Source: a bacterium SCSIO 12741 (GTDB lineage Bacteria > Bacteroidota > Bacteroidia > Flavobacteriales_G > Salibacteraceae). Taken from it: 64,000 bases of DNA. The DNA is taken from assembly GCA_024398055.1 (NCBI GenBank), contig CP073749.1, positions 992,001-1,056,000 on the forward strand. Direction: 5' to 3'. Below are positions 28,833 through 37,482 of the stretch, piece after piece. Made by a program: the position numbers and the translations under genes. How positions within the stretch are numbered: position 1 is the first letter of the stretch; the number at the start of each line of letters is the position of its first letter. The notes beneath the pieces were generated by a model. The model did no database searches, was not told the origin of the DNA, and saw only the letters and a program-made list of their open reading frames with translations.

Positions 28833-29555
28833 TCACCTTTTGGGTCGAACAATTATCTCGCTTAAGGTAACGTCTTCGGGCTGTTCTAAGGCATGCAAGA
28901 TCTGATTTGCAACATCTTCGGGTTTCAACCCTGCGGCAAAATAGTCGCGCATTTCGTTTACCAATCCATCATTGGTAGATTGTTCGATAAAAGGAGTTGC
29001 GACAGCACCGGGTGAAATCGTGGTGACTCGGATATCCTTGGCCATTTCCAAATGAATGGATTGACTGATGGCCAAAACGGCATGTTTGGTGGCGCAATAA
29101 ACTCCCGAATTTGGGAATACCTGATGGGAAGCAACAGATCCCAATTGAATCAGTTGAGCACCTTCCGACTTTTTTAAGTGTGGCAAGGCATGGTAAATAC
29201 AATTGAGGAGCCCCTTGATGTTTACATCCACCATGGTATGCCATTCAGCCAACTTACCCTCCTCTACAGGATCGAAATATCCCAAACCGGCATTGGTGAC
29301 GAGGGCATCCATCTTGCCCCATTTCTCCACCGTTTGATTCATCCAATGAGCTACCTCGCTTTCGTTGCGAACGTCAGCAGCTACATACAAATGATCTCCT
29401 GTCAATTCAGATTGCAGGGCATCCAGTTTTTGCTGGTTGCGAGAAGTTAAGGATAAGCTGAACCCATTTTTATCCAGCAACAGAGCCGTAGCCCTACCGA
29501 TTCCACTCCCCGCACCGGAGAGCAGAATTACCCTTGAGTGTTTTCTTGTTTCCAT
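28833..29555 (-). CDS. Short-chain dehydrogenase/reductase, last gene of the ars operon
   Basis: 240 residues from the ATG at 29555 (METRKHSRVILL); an in-frame extension of 7 codons is possible. Classical SDR motifs: cofactor loop GAGSGIG (TGxxxGxG-like), NAGLG, catalytic Ser in LGSVASH and the Y-x3-K pair in YCATK, then SPGAVATPF. Arg in the TSRNQ segment after strand 2 suggests NADPH. It overlaps the 3' end of arsC by 28 bases, so it is cotranscribed with the arsenic genes, though no arsenic role is known for this family. Substrate unknown. Confidence 0.85.
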   Translation of the reverse strand: METRKHSRVILLSGAGSGIGRATALLLDKNGFSLSLTSRNQQKLDALQSELTGDHLYVAADVRNESEVAHWMNQTVEKWGKMDALVTNAGLGYFDPVEEGKLAEWHTMVDVNIKGLLNCIYHALPHLKKSEGAQLIQLGSVASHQVFPNSGVYCATKHAVLAISQSIHLEMAKDIRVTTISPGAVATPFIEQSTNDGLVNEMRDYFAAGLKPEDVANQILHALEQPEDVTLSEIIVRPKR

Positions 29556-29965
29556 TCTTCCACAAAATTCTGGCAATAGGCCTTAATTTCACCACGAACA
29601 CGATCAAATTCTTTGATTTTGTCTTCCGGAGAACCTTCATATTTGGATGGATCGGAAAAATTGTGGTGAAGCTTTTTGGCTTGAGTGGGAAAGTAAGGGC
29701 AGCGTTCTTTGGCATTATCACAAACCGTAATGACCGCACTAAACTCAACATCGGCATACTCATCAATATGATTAGAGGTATGTCCGCTGATATCAATTCC
29801 ATCCCGTTTCATGGCCGCCACCGCATCGGGATTCAATCCATGGGTTTCCACTCCAGCACTGTAGGCATTAAACCATCCTTGTCCAAGGGATTTAAGGTAC
29901 CCTTGAGCCATTTGACTCCGGCAGGAATTTCCTGTACAGAGTACCAACACATTTTTAGTTGACAT
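29528..29965 (-). CDS. arsC: Arsenate reductase, thioredoxin/LMW-phosphatase type
   Basis: 145 residues. Reduces arsenate to arsenite in the cytoplasm. The P-loop CTGNSCRS gives the catalytic Cys10-x5-Arg16. Two further cysteines lie in VCDNAKERCPYFP, as in thioredoxin-coupled ArsC enzymes. The general-acid loop is DPSKYEG. It starts 7 bases after the aquaporin stop within the arsR-arsI-aqp-arsC-SDR run. Confidence 0.93.
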   Translation of the reverse strand: MSTKNVLVLCTGNSCRSQMAQGYLKSLGQGWFNAYSAGVETHGLNPDAVAAMKRDGIDISGHTSNHIDEYADVEFSAVITVCDNAKERCPYFPTQAKKLHHNFSDPSKYEGSPEDKIKEFDRVRGEIKAYCQNFVEEWKQENTQG

Positions 29966-29971
29966 GTTTGT

Positions 29972-30640
29972 TTATTCTTGAGATTGCTGTTTCAACATTT
30001 TCCAGGTGAGGATACTAAAGGCAGCTCCACCAATAGGACCTACCCAATAAAGCCAATGATCTGCCCATTGACCAGAAACCAATGCCGGACCTAAAGACCT
30101 CGCCGGATTCATGCTGGCTCCAGTCATTGGTCCAGCAAAAGCTGCTTCGAGCATCACCACGGTACTGATAGCAATTCCTGCCAGAGTACCAATTTCTTTG
30201 GATCCGGTAGAAACCATAATGATGACCAACATAAGAAAGTAGGTCAGGATAAATTCCATGAGCATAGCCGCCATAGGCGACAAGCTGGGATAGGTCCCTC
30301 CAAGGTATTGGCTGTCAGGAAAAAACAGGTGTAAACTCCAGGCGGCCAAAACAGCTCCAATACTTTGGGCTATAACATAAAGAGGTACCTCTTTCCACGG
30401 AAATCGACCAGAAAGGGAGAAAGCGATGGTCACCGCTGGGTTAATATGCGCCCCACTGGATTCACCAAAAGCATAGATCATAGCCAACACAATGGCTCCA
30501 AAAACAAGGGCGATGCCAAGGTGACCAAGCACTCCGGCATACGCCTCATTCATAACAATGGAACCAGCCCCGAAAAAGACGAGGCCATAGGTTCCAATTC
30601 CTTCGGCCAGAATTCTGGCCGTCAATCCTGATAGTTTCAT
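29972..30640 (-). CDS. MIP-family aquaglyceroporin (AqpS-like) in the ars operon
   Basis: 222 residues from the ATG at 30640, 5 bases after the arsI stop. A GTG 10 codons upstream would overlap arsI and is less likely. Six membrane segments and both half-helix NPA motifs are present (AHINPAVT and SMNPARSLGP). In other ars operons an aquaglyceroporin (AqpS of Sinorhizobium) lets arsenite, made inside by ArsC, flow out down its gradient. That is the likely role here, since no ArsB or Acr3 pump is seen. The gene name is left blank because specificity cannot be read. Confidence 0.88.
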   Translation of the reverse strand: MKLSGLTARILAEGIGTYGLVFFGAGSIVMNEAYAGVLGHLGIALVFGAIVLAMIYAFGESSGAHINPAVTIAFSLSGRFPWKEVPLYVIAQSIGAVLAAWSLHLFFPDSQYLGGTYPSLSPMAAMLMEFILTYFLMLVIIMVSTGSKEIGTLAGIAISTVVMLEAAFAGPMTGASMNPARSLGPALVSGQWADHWLYWVGPIGGAAFSILTWKMLKQQSQE

Positions 30641-30644
30641 TCGC

Positions 30645-31169
30645 TTAGCAGCATCCAGATCCTGGAGCACAAGAAGGGCCGTCAGCGGTAATCTCCGCCA
30701 ATTGAATTTTTTGTTTTGGTTCGGTTACCATCGCTGGAGAACAGCAAGCCTCGGCTTCCGGTGCATTCTCATCTGCATAATGAGGATCGTTATACTCCAC
30801 ATCCTCGTGCAGCTGATACACTTCCCAAGGGTGCCCATCCGGGTCTTTAACCCAAAACTTATCCTGGCGGGCATAACAACAATTGGTGCCCATTTCTTCT
30901 CTGGTTTCCAATCCGAGCGCCTGAATGGCTTCCATTCTGGATTGAAGTTCCTCCGCCGAATCGATACGAATGCCCAGGTGTCCAAAATTGGGGGATACCC
31001 GGTCCGCATTCTCTGCAAAGGAAATAACCAATGAAGGTTCCTCTAACTCAAACTTGACATAACCACTTTTTACCTTGGCTGGACCTTGTCCAAAAAATTT
31101 GGTGTAAAACGCTACCGTATTATCGATGTTAGCCGAATACAAGCTAACGTGCATACTTGGATTTTTCAT
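30645..31169 (-). CDS. arsI: ArsI/CadI-type VOC metalloenzyme (C-As lyase family)
   Basis: 174 residues from the ATG at 31169. A vicinal-oxygen-chelate fold with the family hallmark vicinal cysteines in TNCCYARQDKFWV (Cys97-Cys98). Likely Fe(II) ligands are His7 (SMHVSLY), His64 (GHLGIRI) and Glu116 (PWEVYQL). ArsI cleaves the carbon-arsenic bond of trivalent organoarsenicals such as MAs(III) with O2. The C-terminal tail is rich in cysteine pairs (EACCSP, SCAPGSGCC), which may bind metal. CadI relatives have less clear roles, so the substrate is inferred from the context. Confidence 0.85.
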   Translation of the reverse strand: MKNPSMHVSLYSANIDNTVAFYTKFFGQGPAKVKSGYVKFELEEPSLVISFAENADRVSPNFGHLGIRIDSAEELQSRMEAIQALGLETREEMGTNCCYARQDKFWVKDPDGHPWEVYQLHEDVEYNDPHYADENAPEAEACCSPAMVTEPKQKIQLAEITADGPSCAPGSGCC

Positions 31170-31181
31170 CACTATTTCTAT

Positions 31182-31511
31182 TTAACAACAGGTTGAATGG
31201 GGATCGAATTGATCGAAAAAGCCTCCCAGCTTGGACTTGGCCTCAGCCCAGGCAACTTCATCGATGCAGTAGCAAACACTCGTACCTTCAATCGTTCCTT
31301 TAATCAACCCCGTATTTTTGAGCGCTTTGAGATGCTGTGACACGGTGGCCTGAGACAATGGCAGGTGCTCTACAATATCGCCGGTAATACAGGTATTGGA
31401 CTGAATCAAATGCTCGAGAATCGCCACTCTTGCGGGATGTCCCAAGGCTTTGAATAACTCAGCCAGGTCGTTTTGTGTAACCGAGAAGTTTTCTGATTTC
31501 GTTAAACCCAT
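31182..31511 (-). CDS. arsR: ArsR-family metalloregulator
   Basis: 109 residues with the ArsR winged helix (LFKALGHPARVAILEHL, LPLSQATVSQHLKALKNTGLI). Cysteines that could sense As(III) are Cys37 in NTCITG, Cys82 in VCYCID and the C-terminal STCC pair. It is first in the arsenic operon; an inverted repeat overlaps its own start codon, suggesting autorepression. Confidence 0.93.
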   Translation of the reverse strand: MGLTKSENFSVTQNDLAELFKALGHPARVAILEHLIQSNTCITGDIVEHLPLSQATVSQHLKALKNTGLIKGTIEGTSVCYCIDEVAWAEAKSKLGGFFDQFDPHSTCC

Positions 31512-31541
31512 CGTAATAATTATTTATTGCAATATTACGAT
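31510..31541. promoter_or_regulatory. Probable ArsR operator overlapping the arsR start codon
   Basis: ATCGTAATA (31510-31518) and TATTACGAT (31533-31541) are perfect 9-bp arms separated by 14 A/T-rich bases. The left arm includes two bases of the arsR start codon, and a TAATATTG -7-like element (31530-31537, minus strand) is inside the repeat. Confidence 0.6.
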
Positions 31542-31663
31542 GAAAGAGTTTGACGACAAGCTTCATTTCATTTTTTTTACGAATTCAACCAATTGATAAG
31601 CGGTCAAACACTCCTCGAAATTATTGTTTACATTTAAGCTCTTAATACCGTAAACAGCTTACT

Positions 31664-32929
31664 ATGAAGAACTTGCTATTCTCTATTTTTACCCTAACCG
31701 CCTTAATTTTTACCGGGTTATCCGCTAACGCCCAGCAATCAGATTTTTCTCCTCTCGTTAACTACGGTGAAAACCAGGAAGCTATTCCTTCCTCCCAATT
31801 ACCGCTACCTGCAGTACATGGTATGCAAGCAGCTGGAGATACTCAAGAAGTATGGCTAAACTATGGTCGAGCTATCTACAACCAAGGAGGCTCACGCAGC
31901 TATTTTAGAAATTACCTCTATCCGGATTCTACTGTGCAAGTGGAGTTTAGCTCTGGTTATGGAGCAGTCTGGAAACACTCTTTTGGTGAAGTTTTTGATC
32001 CTAAGTCGATCTACTTCAAACTGGATTTGGTTAACCTGAATGACACCTCTCGCTACACCGTAGATTCAGTAGCCTATTTCTACCGTTATTTCCGGTGGAA
32101 TGATCAGGCACCTGACACCTTGCGTATTCAGTTTTATGACCGTACCAAAATTCGCTCCCGACATGATCCAGGATGGCAAAGTGGTGCCTCCTATGCGAAC
32201 GTTGATTATGACTACCAGATAAGAAAAGGCTCAGACCCATCTTATGAAATCACCTATTTATTAGACAATAAGGATACGGCCATGTTTGCCGGACAACGTC
32301 GATTGGCCTTCGATGTAAACCTTCCCTTCGATACGGGATTGTTTGCCTCAACCATATCTTTCTTTCCCGGTCATCAAGACGGCATCGATGACACCATAGA
32401 TGTGTACATCGACCCACTGGCCACCAATCGCGTAAACGCTTTCCTGGTTTACGAATTTAGAGATGAAGTGCCCAATGTATTGGCCGGTGAGTACAACAAT
32501 GGCCTGGTGGTTACTCAAAGTGTTCGCTACGACTACAACTCCAATGGCTGGAGAGACCGTTATCAACCCGGTACCGCTTGGGCCTCTGCTTCAGGAATAT
32601 ACCATACCGATATGGAGTTTAAGTTGATCTACACCGAACTCGGTTCTGGAGGTGGTGGCAATCCAGGTTCCGTTGGCGAATACAATTTGGATGATCAAAT
32701 AACCTTGTTTCCTCAACCTGCACAAGGCTATTTCGAATTCCGAAACAACAGTGGGAAATCCATTGCAACCTTAAATTTAACGGCAGTGGATGGAAAATGG
32801 TCCAAGACCATAGACCTTTCTTCTACCTCCGAAAAAATTGATATCAGCGATCTTCCAGCCGGGCTCTACCTGGTAGAAGGTTCGGATCAAAACGGGTATT
32901 TCTTCCGCAAAAAATTAGTGGTTCAATAG
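31664..32929 (+). CDS. Secreted T9SS cargo protein, unknown function
   Basis: 421 residues. The signal peptide ends at SANAQ (about residue 24). The middle contains beta-rich segments (STVQVEFSSGYGAVWKHSF, RRLAFDVNLPFDTGLFA) and a Gly-rich hinge (GSGGGGNPGS) before the C-terminal T9SS sorting domain (LFPQPAQGYFEF, LTAVDGKWSKT, LPAGLYLVEG, KKLVVQ). No catalytic motif recognised. It is monocistronic; a 7-bp inverted repeat (TGTTTAC/GTAAACA, 31625-31656) lies just before the start. Confidence 0.82.
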   Translation: MKNLLFSIFTLTALIFTGLSANAQQSDFSPLVNYGENQEAIPSSQLPLPAVHGMQAAGDTQEVWLNYGRAIYNQGGSRSYFRNYLYPDSTVQVEFSSGYGAVWKHSFGEVFDPKSIYFKLDLVNLNDTSRYTVDSVAYFYRYFRWNDQAPDTLRIQFYDRTKIRSRHDPGWQSGASYANVDYDYQIRKGSDPSYEITYLLDNKDTAMFAGQRRLAFDVNLPFDTGLFASTISFFPGHQDGIDDTIDVYIDPLATNRVNAFLVYEFRDEVPNVLAGEYNNGLVVTQSVRYDYNSNGWRDRYQPGTAWASASGIYHTDMEFKLIYTELGSGGGGNPGSVGEYNLDDQITLFPQPAQGYFEFRNNSGKSIATLNLTAVDGKWSKTIDLSSTSEKIDISDLPAGLYLVEGSDQNGYFFRKKLVVQ

Positions 32930-33027
32930 AGCCACAGGGGTAGAAAATCTGGGCACTGGGTAAATAGTCTGGTGTTTTATAAGAGAGTGGTCTATTTTAG
33001 ACTTGCGTCGAGTAGGCAATCAACATT

Positions 33028-33711
33028 ATGCTAAACAAGGAGGACACGCTCACCATTGCAGTGGTGGACGATCATCGGCTATTCCGTGAGGGACTGTGTC
33101 GGATTATTCATGCCTTTGAGGGAATGGAAGTCATATTTCATGCCGCCGGAGGAAACCCTTTGCTCAAGTTTCTGGAGTCGAATAGCGATCTACCTGATCT
33201 GGTCATATCCGATTTAAAGATGGAAGATCTGGATGGTTATCAAACCACGCAGGCTATAAAGGCCAAATACCCGCAGATCGGAGTCATTGTGGTGTCTATG
33301 TACGATTCTCCCGAAAACATCATTGAATTGGTCAGTGCCGGCGCCGATTCCTATTTGAATAAGAAGATTTCATCGGAAGATCTTCACCGAGCTATCTTAA
33401 CCGTAAGTTCTGGAGAAAAATATTTTACCAAACGGGTATCCAAGGTTTTGGCCAGTCATGTATCCAATCAAGTATCGAGATCTCGGGATTATTCACTGTC
33501 TCCTGAATTCAAGCCACTCGAGATTGAAGTACTGCAACTGATCTGCCAGGAAAAAACAAATAAGGGAATTTCAGAAGAGCTTAAAATCTCGGAAAGAAGC
33601 ATTGAAAACATCCGAAAACAACTCTATCGTAAAACAGGAACAAGATCATCCACAGGATTGGTGATATATGCCATTTCCTATGGTCTTTTTAGTCTTTATC
33701 AAAAATTTTAG
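33028..33711 (+). CDS. NarL/FixJ-type response regulator, orphan
   Basis: 227 residues. The receiver domain (1-125) has the acidic pair Asp14-Asp15, phosphoacceptor Asp62 in VISDLKM, a Ser in VVSMYDSP and Lys in YLNKKIS. A LuxR-type helix-turn-helix follows (about 160-220: LEIEVLQLICQEKTNKGISEEL, SIENIRKQLYRKTG). No histidine kinase is next to it, so its partner is encoded elsewhere. Its target is unknown. Confidence 0.93.
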   Translation: MLNKEDTLTIAVVDDHRLFREGLCRIIHAFEGMEVIFHAAGGNPLLKFLESNSDLPDLVISDLKMEDLDGYQTTQAIKAKYPQIGVIVVSMYDSPENIIELVSAGADSYLNKKISSEDLHRAILTVSSGEKYFTKRVSKVLASHVSNQVSRSRDYSLSPEFKPLEIEVLQLICQEKTNKGISEELKISERSIENIRKQLYRKTGTRSSTGLVIYAISYGLFSLYQKF

Positions 33712-34086
33712 GCTATTTGAACTAAAAAATGAAACCTTTTAGAATTAATTTTCGTAAATTAGGTATCACTTCACCACTTAAACTAATGAATATCAAGGCA
33801 ATAAAATCAATAAATGCATATTACCCCATCTCCTCGGATGTGGGAAAACGGTCGAATTTCTCCGGATTTCCACCGTCAATAAAACGGCGAAAGCCAATAC
33901 CTTTGAAGTAGTTCTATGAACGTAATCGATTCCGATCTGGCAAGGGTAAGAATCGGTTACCTCAAGCAACTACCAAAAACCGGGTGGGTCGTTTACCCCT
34001 TCTTCCCTGATCCTGCACAAGCGACTCATCAAGCTAAACTATAGTCTGGCTGATTTTCAGCCGGACTATAGTCACCCGGTTCAAAG
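33712..34086. other. Intergenic region with a long hairpin and no convincing gene
   Basis: 375 bases. Two short frames are open (60 codons from 33729; 42 codons at 33916-34044) but neither has a signal, motif or clear start signal. The only strong structure is the hairpin at 34039-34071, described separately. Confidence 0.5.
34039..34071. terminator. 15-bp hairpin between response regulator and PLP decarboxylase
   Basis: CTATAGTCTGGCTGA pairs with TCAGCCGGACTATAG (one G-T pair) around a 3-base loop, 15 bases beyond the decarboxylase stop. There is no good T-run on either side, so it may be a terminator of atypical form or an mRNA 3'-end stem. Confidence 0.45.
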
Positions 34087-35478
34087 TTAATATCCAAGGG
34101 GTTTCAACATACTTTTATAACTCTGTTCTTTGGAAAACAGCTTGAAATGGGCCTTTCCATCCTCTAATCGCTCAATGATTATTTGTCTTGGAGAGGGAAT
34201 CAGACAATGCTGAACTCCTCCAAACCCACCTACAGATTCCTGATACGCTCCGGTTCCGAAAAAACCTATGTACAAGGGATTTTCTTCCTCATACCTCGGT
34301 AAGTAAATCGCATTTACATGCTGCTCGGAGTTATAGTAATCATCGCTGTCGCAAGAAAGCCCTCCTAAAAGTACCCGCTCGTATTCATCCTTCCACCGAT
34401 TGACTGGTAGCATGAGAAAACGACTATTAATGGCCCAGGTATCCGGAAGAGTGGTCATAAAGGAACTATTGATCATGTTCCAGTTTTCCCGGTCGTTTTG
34501 CCTTTTTTGGTGAACCACTTCGTAAATGGCTCCACCGGCCTCCCCAACTGTAAAGGAGCCAAACTCGGTAAATATATCAGGTACGGGAATACCAGCACGG
34601 TCGCAGGTAAACTTCACATGACCAATAATTTCATCGATAATGTATTGGTAGTCATACTGAAAATTCAAGGAAGTTTTGATCGGAAACCCACCGCCAATAT
34701 TTAAAGCGGTTAGCTCCGGACAGTTCTTTTTTAGCTTCACATAAACATCCAGACATTTGGAAAGCTCGTTCCAGTAGTAGGCCGAGTCCTTTATCCCAGT
34801 ATTAATGAAAAAATGAAGCATTTTCAGCTTCACTTTAGGATTGGGCTTAATCTCTTCCAGGTACAAACGTTCAATGTCTTTGTAGCGAATTCCAAGACGA
34901 GAGGTGTAAAACTCAAACTTAGGTTCTTCCTCAGAAGCAATCCGGATACCGACCTCGAAAGGCTGGTCAATTTCACGATCAAGTTGATCCAATTCACGGA
35001 TATTATCCAGTATCGGAATTACATTTTTGAATCCCAATCGAATCAATCTGGCGATTCCTTCAGCATATTCAGGCATCTTATATCCATTGCACAACACATA
35101 ATGTAACTTACTTACTTTACCTGCCTCATATAGACTTTCAATCAAATTGATATCAAACGCTGAAGAAGTTTCCAGATGAACGTCATTATTCAGCACCTCT
35201 TCGAGAACGTGTCTAAAATGATTGCTCTTGGTACAGTAGCAATAAAAATACCGGCCTTCGTATTGATGCTTCGCCATGGACACATTAAACCAGATCTTAG
35301 CCTGGTTAATATTTTCAGAGATTTTCGGCAAGTAAGTAAACTTGAGTGGAGTGCCATACTGTTTGATCAAATCCATGAGTGGAATGCCGTGGAAAACCAA
35401 CTGATCATCATCTAATTGAAACTCTTTCTGGGGAAAATCAAAGGTATTCTCTACCAGATCGATGTACTTCGTCTTCAT
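34087..35478 (-). CDS. speA: PLP-dependent fold type III decarboxylase, probable arginine decarboxylase
   Basis: 463 residues. An alanine-racemase-like TIM barrel with the PLP Lys84 in YCYCTKSNHF, a His on the cofactor face in HFFINTG, GGGFP for phosphate binding, and a C-terminal beta domain with the catalytic Cys in GGLSCDSDD. It is shorter than E. coli SpeA and matches the compact Bacteroidota enzyme usually named arginine decarboxylase, which makes agmatine for polyamine synthesis. Carboxynorspermidine or diaminopimelate decarboxylase are the alternatives. The agmatinase gene often linked to it is absent here. Confidence 0.78.
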   Translation of the reverse strand: MKTKYIDLVENTFDFPQKEFQLDDDQLVFHGIPLMDLIKQYGTPLKFTYLPKISENINQAKIWFNVSMAKHQYEGRYFYCYCTKSNHFRHVLEEVLNNDVHLETSSAFDINLIESLYEAGKVSKLHYVLCNGYKMPEYAEGIARLIRLGFKNVIPILDNIRELDQLDREIDQPFEVGIRIASEEEPKFEFYTSRLGIRYKDIERLYLEEIKPNPKVKLKMLHFFINTGIKDSAYYWNELSKCLDVYVKLKKNCPELTALNIGGGFPIKTSLNFQYDYQYIIDEIIGHVKFTCDRAGIPVPDIFTEFGSFTVGEAGGAIYEVVHQKRQNDRENWNMINSSFMTTLPDTWAINSRFLMLPVNRWKDEYERVLLGGLSCDSDDYYNSEQHVNAIYLPRYEEENPLYIGFFGTGAYQESVGGFGGVQHCLIPSPRQIIIERLEDGKAHFKLFSKEQSYKSMLKPLGY

Positions 35479-35548
35479 AAATCCAATTGAGTTACTTTCA
35501 AAAAATCGGCTAAATGTAACTCAGTTAATTCAGATAGATGACCGTGAA

Positions 35549-36766
35549 TTAAAAATTCAGCTTGAATCGGAGGTAATAAATGGAACCGTAACCGCCATAA
35601 GCAGTATTCTGATCACCAGCGAATATTTGGCCATTCAGCAGAATTTCAAAGTTATCTGCCACCGTGTAAGAGACCATGGGGCCAAAAAACAGAGAGCCGT
35701 CAGATGGGTTGAGAATGGAAAAGATAGAACCTCGTAACATGGGCATCAACTGGTAGGACACTTCGCCAAAAACGTTGTGCATAGCTGGGCTCAACGTCTG
35801 AGCCGACAATTCCCGATTTAGAAAAAAGGCCTGGTAATCTCCAGATTTGGCGTCCAATCCTTCGCTATTATACAAGTAGGCACCATGAATGTAGAGTGAG
35901 TTTTTGAAGGTATAATCCAAATCCACGGAGGCCACTAACTGAGGATTAAAAGAAAGGTATTGATAAGCGGGATAAAAATAGGTGGCTTCGCCTCTAAAGC
36001 CTGCTCCCTTTATTTCACCTGACCAGCCTAAACCACTAATCCAATAACTACGCTGCCAGCCCGCAAAAAACTGAAGATCGTAGCCCTTCTTATTAAATTT
36101 ATAAAGCCCGGCAACACTGCTACTCTCAATGCTATCGGAAAGAGCGTAAACCACCTCCATGCTGGAAGAGGGTCCGGTGAAATATCGAATTAAGGCCGCA
36201 TCCGTTCCCGGCCGCTCCTCGTAATCGAAATCAAAAAAGCTGTAGGCATTGAAAACATCGTTTGGATTCCACACCAATCCTGTCCCCCAGTTAATCCGCT
36301 GCCTTCCCAATATAACTTCCCAGTTTTTATAAGAATAGAACAGGTTGAGTCGATCGAAGGTACTGTGCATCATGTAGCTCGTATCGCTGGCCCAGATCCA
36401 GGTTAAATCAAAAAAGGAGGGATCGGAATCCATGAGCTGGTAATAATCAGGGACAAGGGTATAATTGGCCTTGTGGAGCTCTCCCCAAAAAAAGCGATTC
36501 CGCATGGCGGTCTCAAAAGTCAGGCTATTGTTGATAAACCACTTGTAGTTTAAGCGGTTGTGAAGTAGGTTGTCTCCTTGCCATTGCCCTGAACTTGTGG
36601 GAGGGACAAACAGCGTGTTCAGGTATTTGACATAGCCATTGAACTGCATATTTTGAAGAAGCTGACTTTTCTTCTTGGTTGAATCAGCGGCTTCCTGTGC
36701 TACCGAAAAACGGGGTAGAACAAGCAAGGTGGCCAGGGCTAAAAGCAAGAGATAACGCTTTTTCAT
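35549..36766 (-). CDS. Outer-membrane beta-barrel protein, last gene of the LolA/FtsX/LolD operon
   Basis: 405 residues with a signal peptide (ends near FSVAQ). The mature part is amphipathic beta strands ending in LRFKLNF, a C-terminal aromatic as in outer-membrane barrels. The segment LGRQRINWGTGLVWNPNDVF resembles DUF1302-type and alginate-export-type porins. Its start overlaps the ATPase stop (TAATG). With the inner-membrane ABC parts and the LolA-like carrier it could give the outer-membrane end of one transport route; that link is inference from gene order. Confidence 0.8.
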   Translation of the reverse strand: MKKRYLLLLALATLLVLPRFSVAQEAADSTKKKSQLLQNMQFNGYVKYLNTLFVPPTSSGQWQGDNLLHNRLNYKWFINNSLTFETAMRNRFFWGELHKANYTLVPDYYQLMDSDPSFFDLTWIWASDTSYMMHSTFDRLNLFYSYKNWEVILGRQRINWGTGLVWNPNDVFNAYSFFDFDYEERPGTDAALIRYFTGPSSSMEVVYALSDSIESSSVAGLYKFNKKGYDLQFFAGWQRSYWISGLGWSGEIKGAGFRGEATYFYPAYQYLSFNPQLVASVDLDYTFKNSLYIHGAYLYNSEGLDAKSGDYQAFFLNRELSAQTLSPAMHNVFGEVSYQLMPMLRGSIFSILNPSDGSLFFGPMVSYTVADNFEILLNGQIFAGDQNTAYGGYGSIYYLRFKLNF

Positions 36767-37455
36767 TATCCGTCTTTACGCTCGTCTCGAATGATCTTTC
36801 CATCCTCCATGTGCACGATACGTCTGGCTTTACGCATAACCCGTTCGTCGTGGGTGGCAAATATGAAGGTGGTATTTTCTTTTTCGTTTAGCTTTTTCAT
36901 CAAGTCCAATAAAGCTTCGGTAGATCGGCTATCCAAGTTGGCCGTTGGTTCATCAGCCAAAACGAATTTAGGCTTAGAAGCCAAAGCCCGAGCCACAGCT
37001 ACCCGCTGTTGCTGACCACCCGACATTTCACTTGGTCGCTTATACTTTTGGTCCAGAATTCCCAACTCTTTGATTAACTCGTCTACCCTGGCTTCGCTCT
37101 CCTTTAGATTGGCTCCTTGTAACTGCATGATAAACTCGATGTTTTCCTTGGCATTGAGCACTGGGATCAGATTATAGGCCTGGAACACGAAGCCGATATG
37201 GTTTAACCTAAACTCAGTTAGCTGCGACGGTGTGAGCGTAGAAATATTGGTACCCGCAATTTGAACGTGGCCGCTACTGGCTTGTTCCAAACCTCCCAGC
37301 ATGTTAAGAAAAGTCGTTTTACCGCATCCGGAAGGACCGACCAAAGCCGTGAATTCGCCCTCCTCAAATTCCACATCAATTCCATTAACGGCATGAACCG
37401 GAACGGTAGTTTCGTTATAGGTTTTCTGCAAATCAGAAATTTTTATGACGCTCAT
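36766..37455 (-). CDS. LolD/MacB-type ABC transporter ATP-binding protein
   Basis: 229 residues, one cassette: Walker A GPSGCGKTT, signature MSGGQQQRVAVARAL, Walker B FVLADEPTANLD, switch His in FATHDERVM. This is the LolD/FtsE/MacB subclass, which drives substrate extraction or mechanotransmission by FtsX-type permeases rather than import. It lies 27 bases after the first FtsX-type permease gene and presumably serves all three. Confidence 0.92.
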   Translation of the reverse strand: MSVIKISDLQKTYNETTVPVHAVNGIDVEFEEGEFTALVGPSGCGKTTFLNMLGGLEQASSGHVQIAGTNISTLTPSQLTEFRLNHIGFVFQAYNLIPVLNAKENIEFIMQLQGANLKESEARVDELIKELGILDQKYKRPSEMSGGQQQRVAVARALASKPKFVLADEPTANLDSRSTEALLDLMKKLNEKENTTFIFATHDERVMRKARRIVHMEDGKIIRDERKDG

Positions 37456-37482
37456 AATTCCTTTTTTAATCTCTTTCGTTAA

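Noticed and set aside
31625-31656. Inverted repeat TGTTTAC/GTAAACA before the 421-residue T9SS gene
   Set aside because: Seven-bp arms with an 18-base spacer in A/T-rich DNA are plausible by chance; mentioned only in the gene entry.
33729-33911. 60-codon ORF downstream of the response regulator
   Set aside because: No signal peptide, motif or good start context, and no coupling to a neighbour; it looks like chance in a low-complexity spacer.
33916-34044. 42-codon ORF ending in the hairpin
   Set aside because: Short, no family features and its stop falls in the hairpin; recorded only within the intergenic entry.
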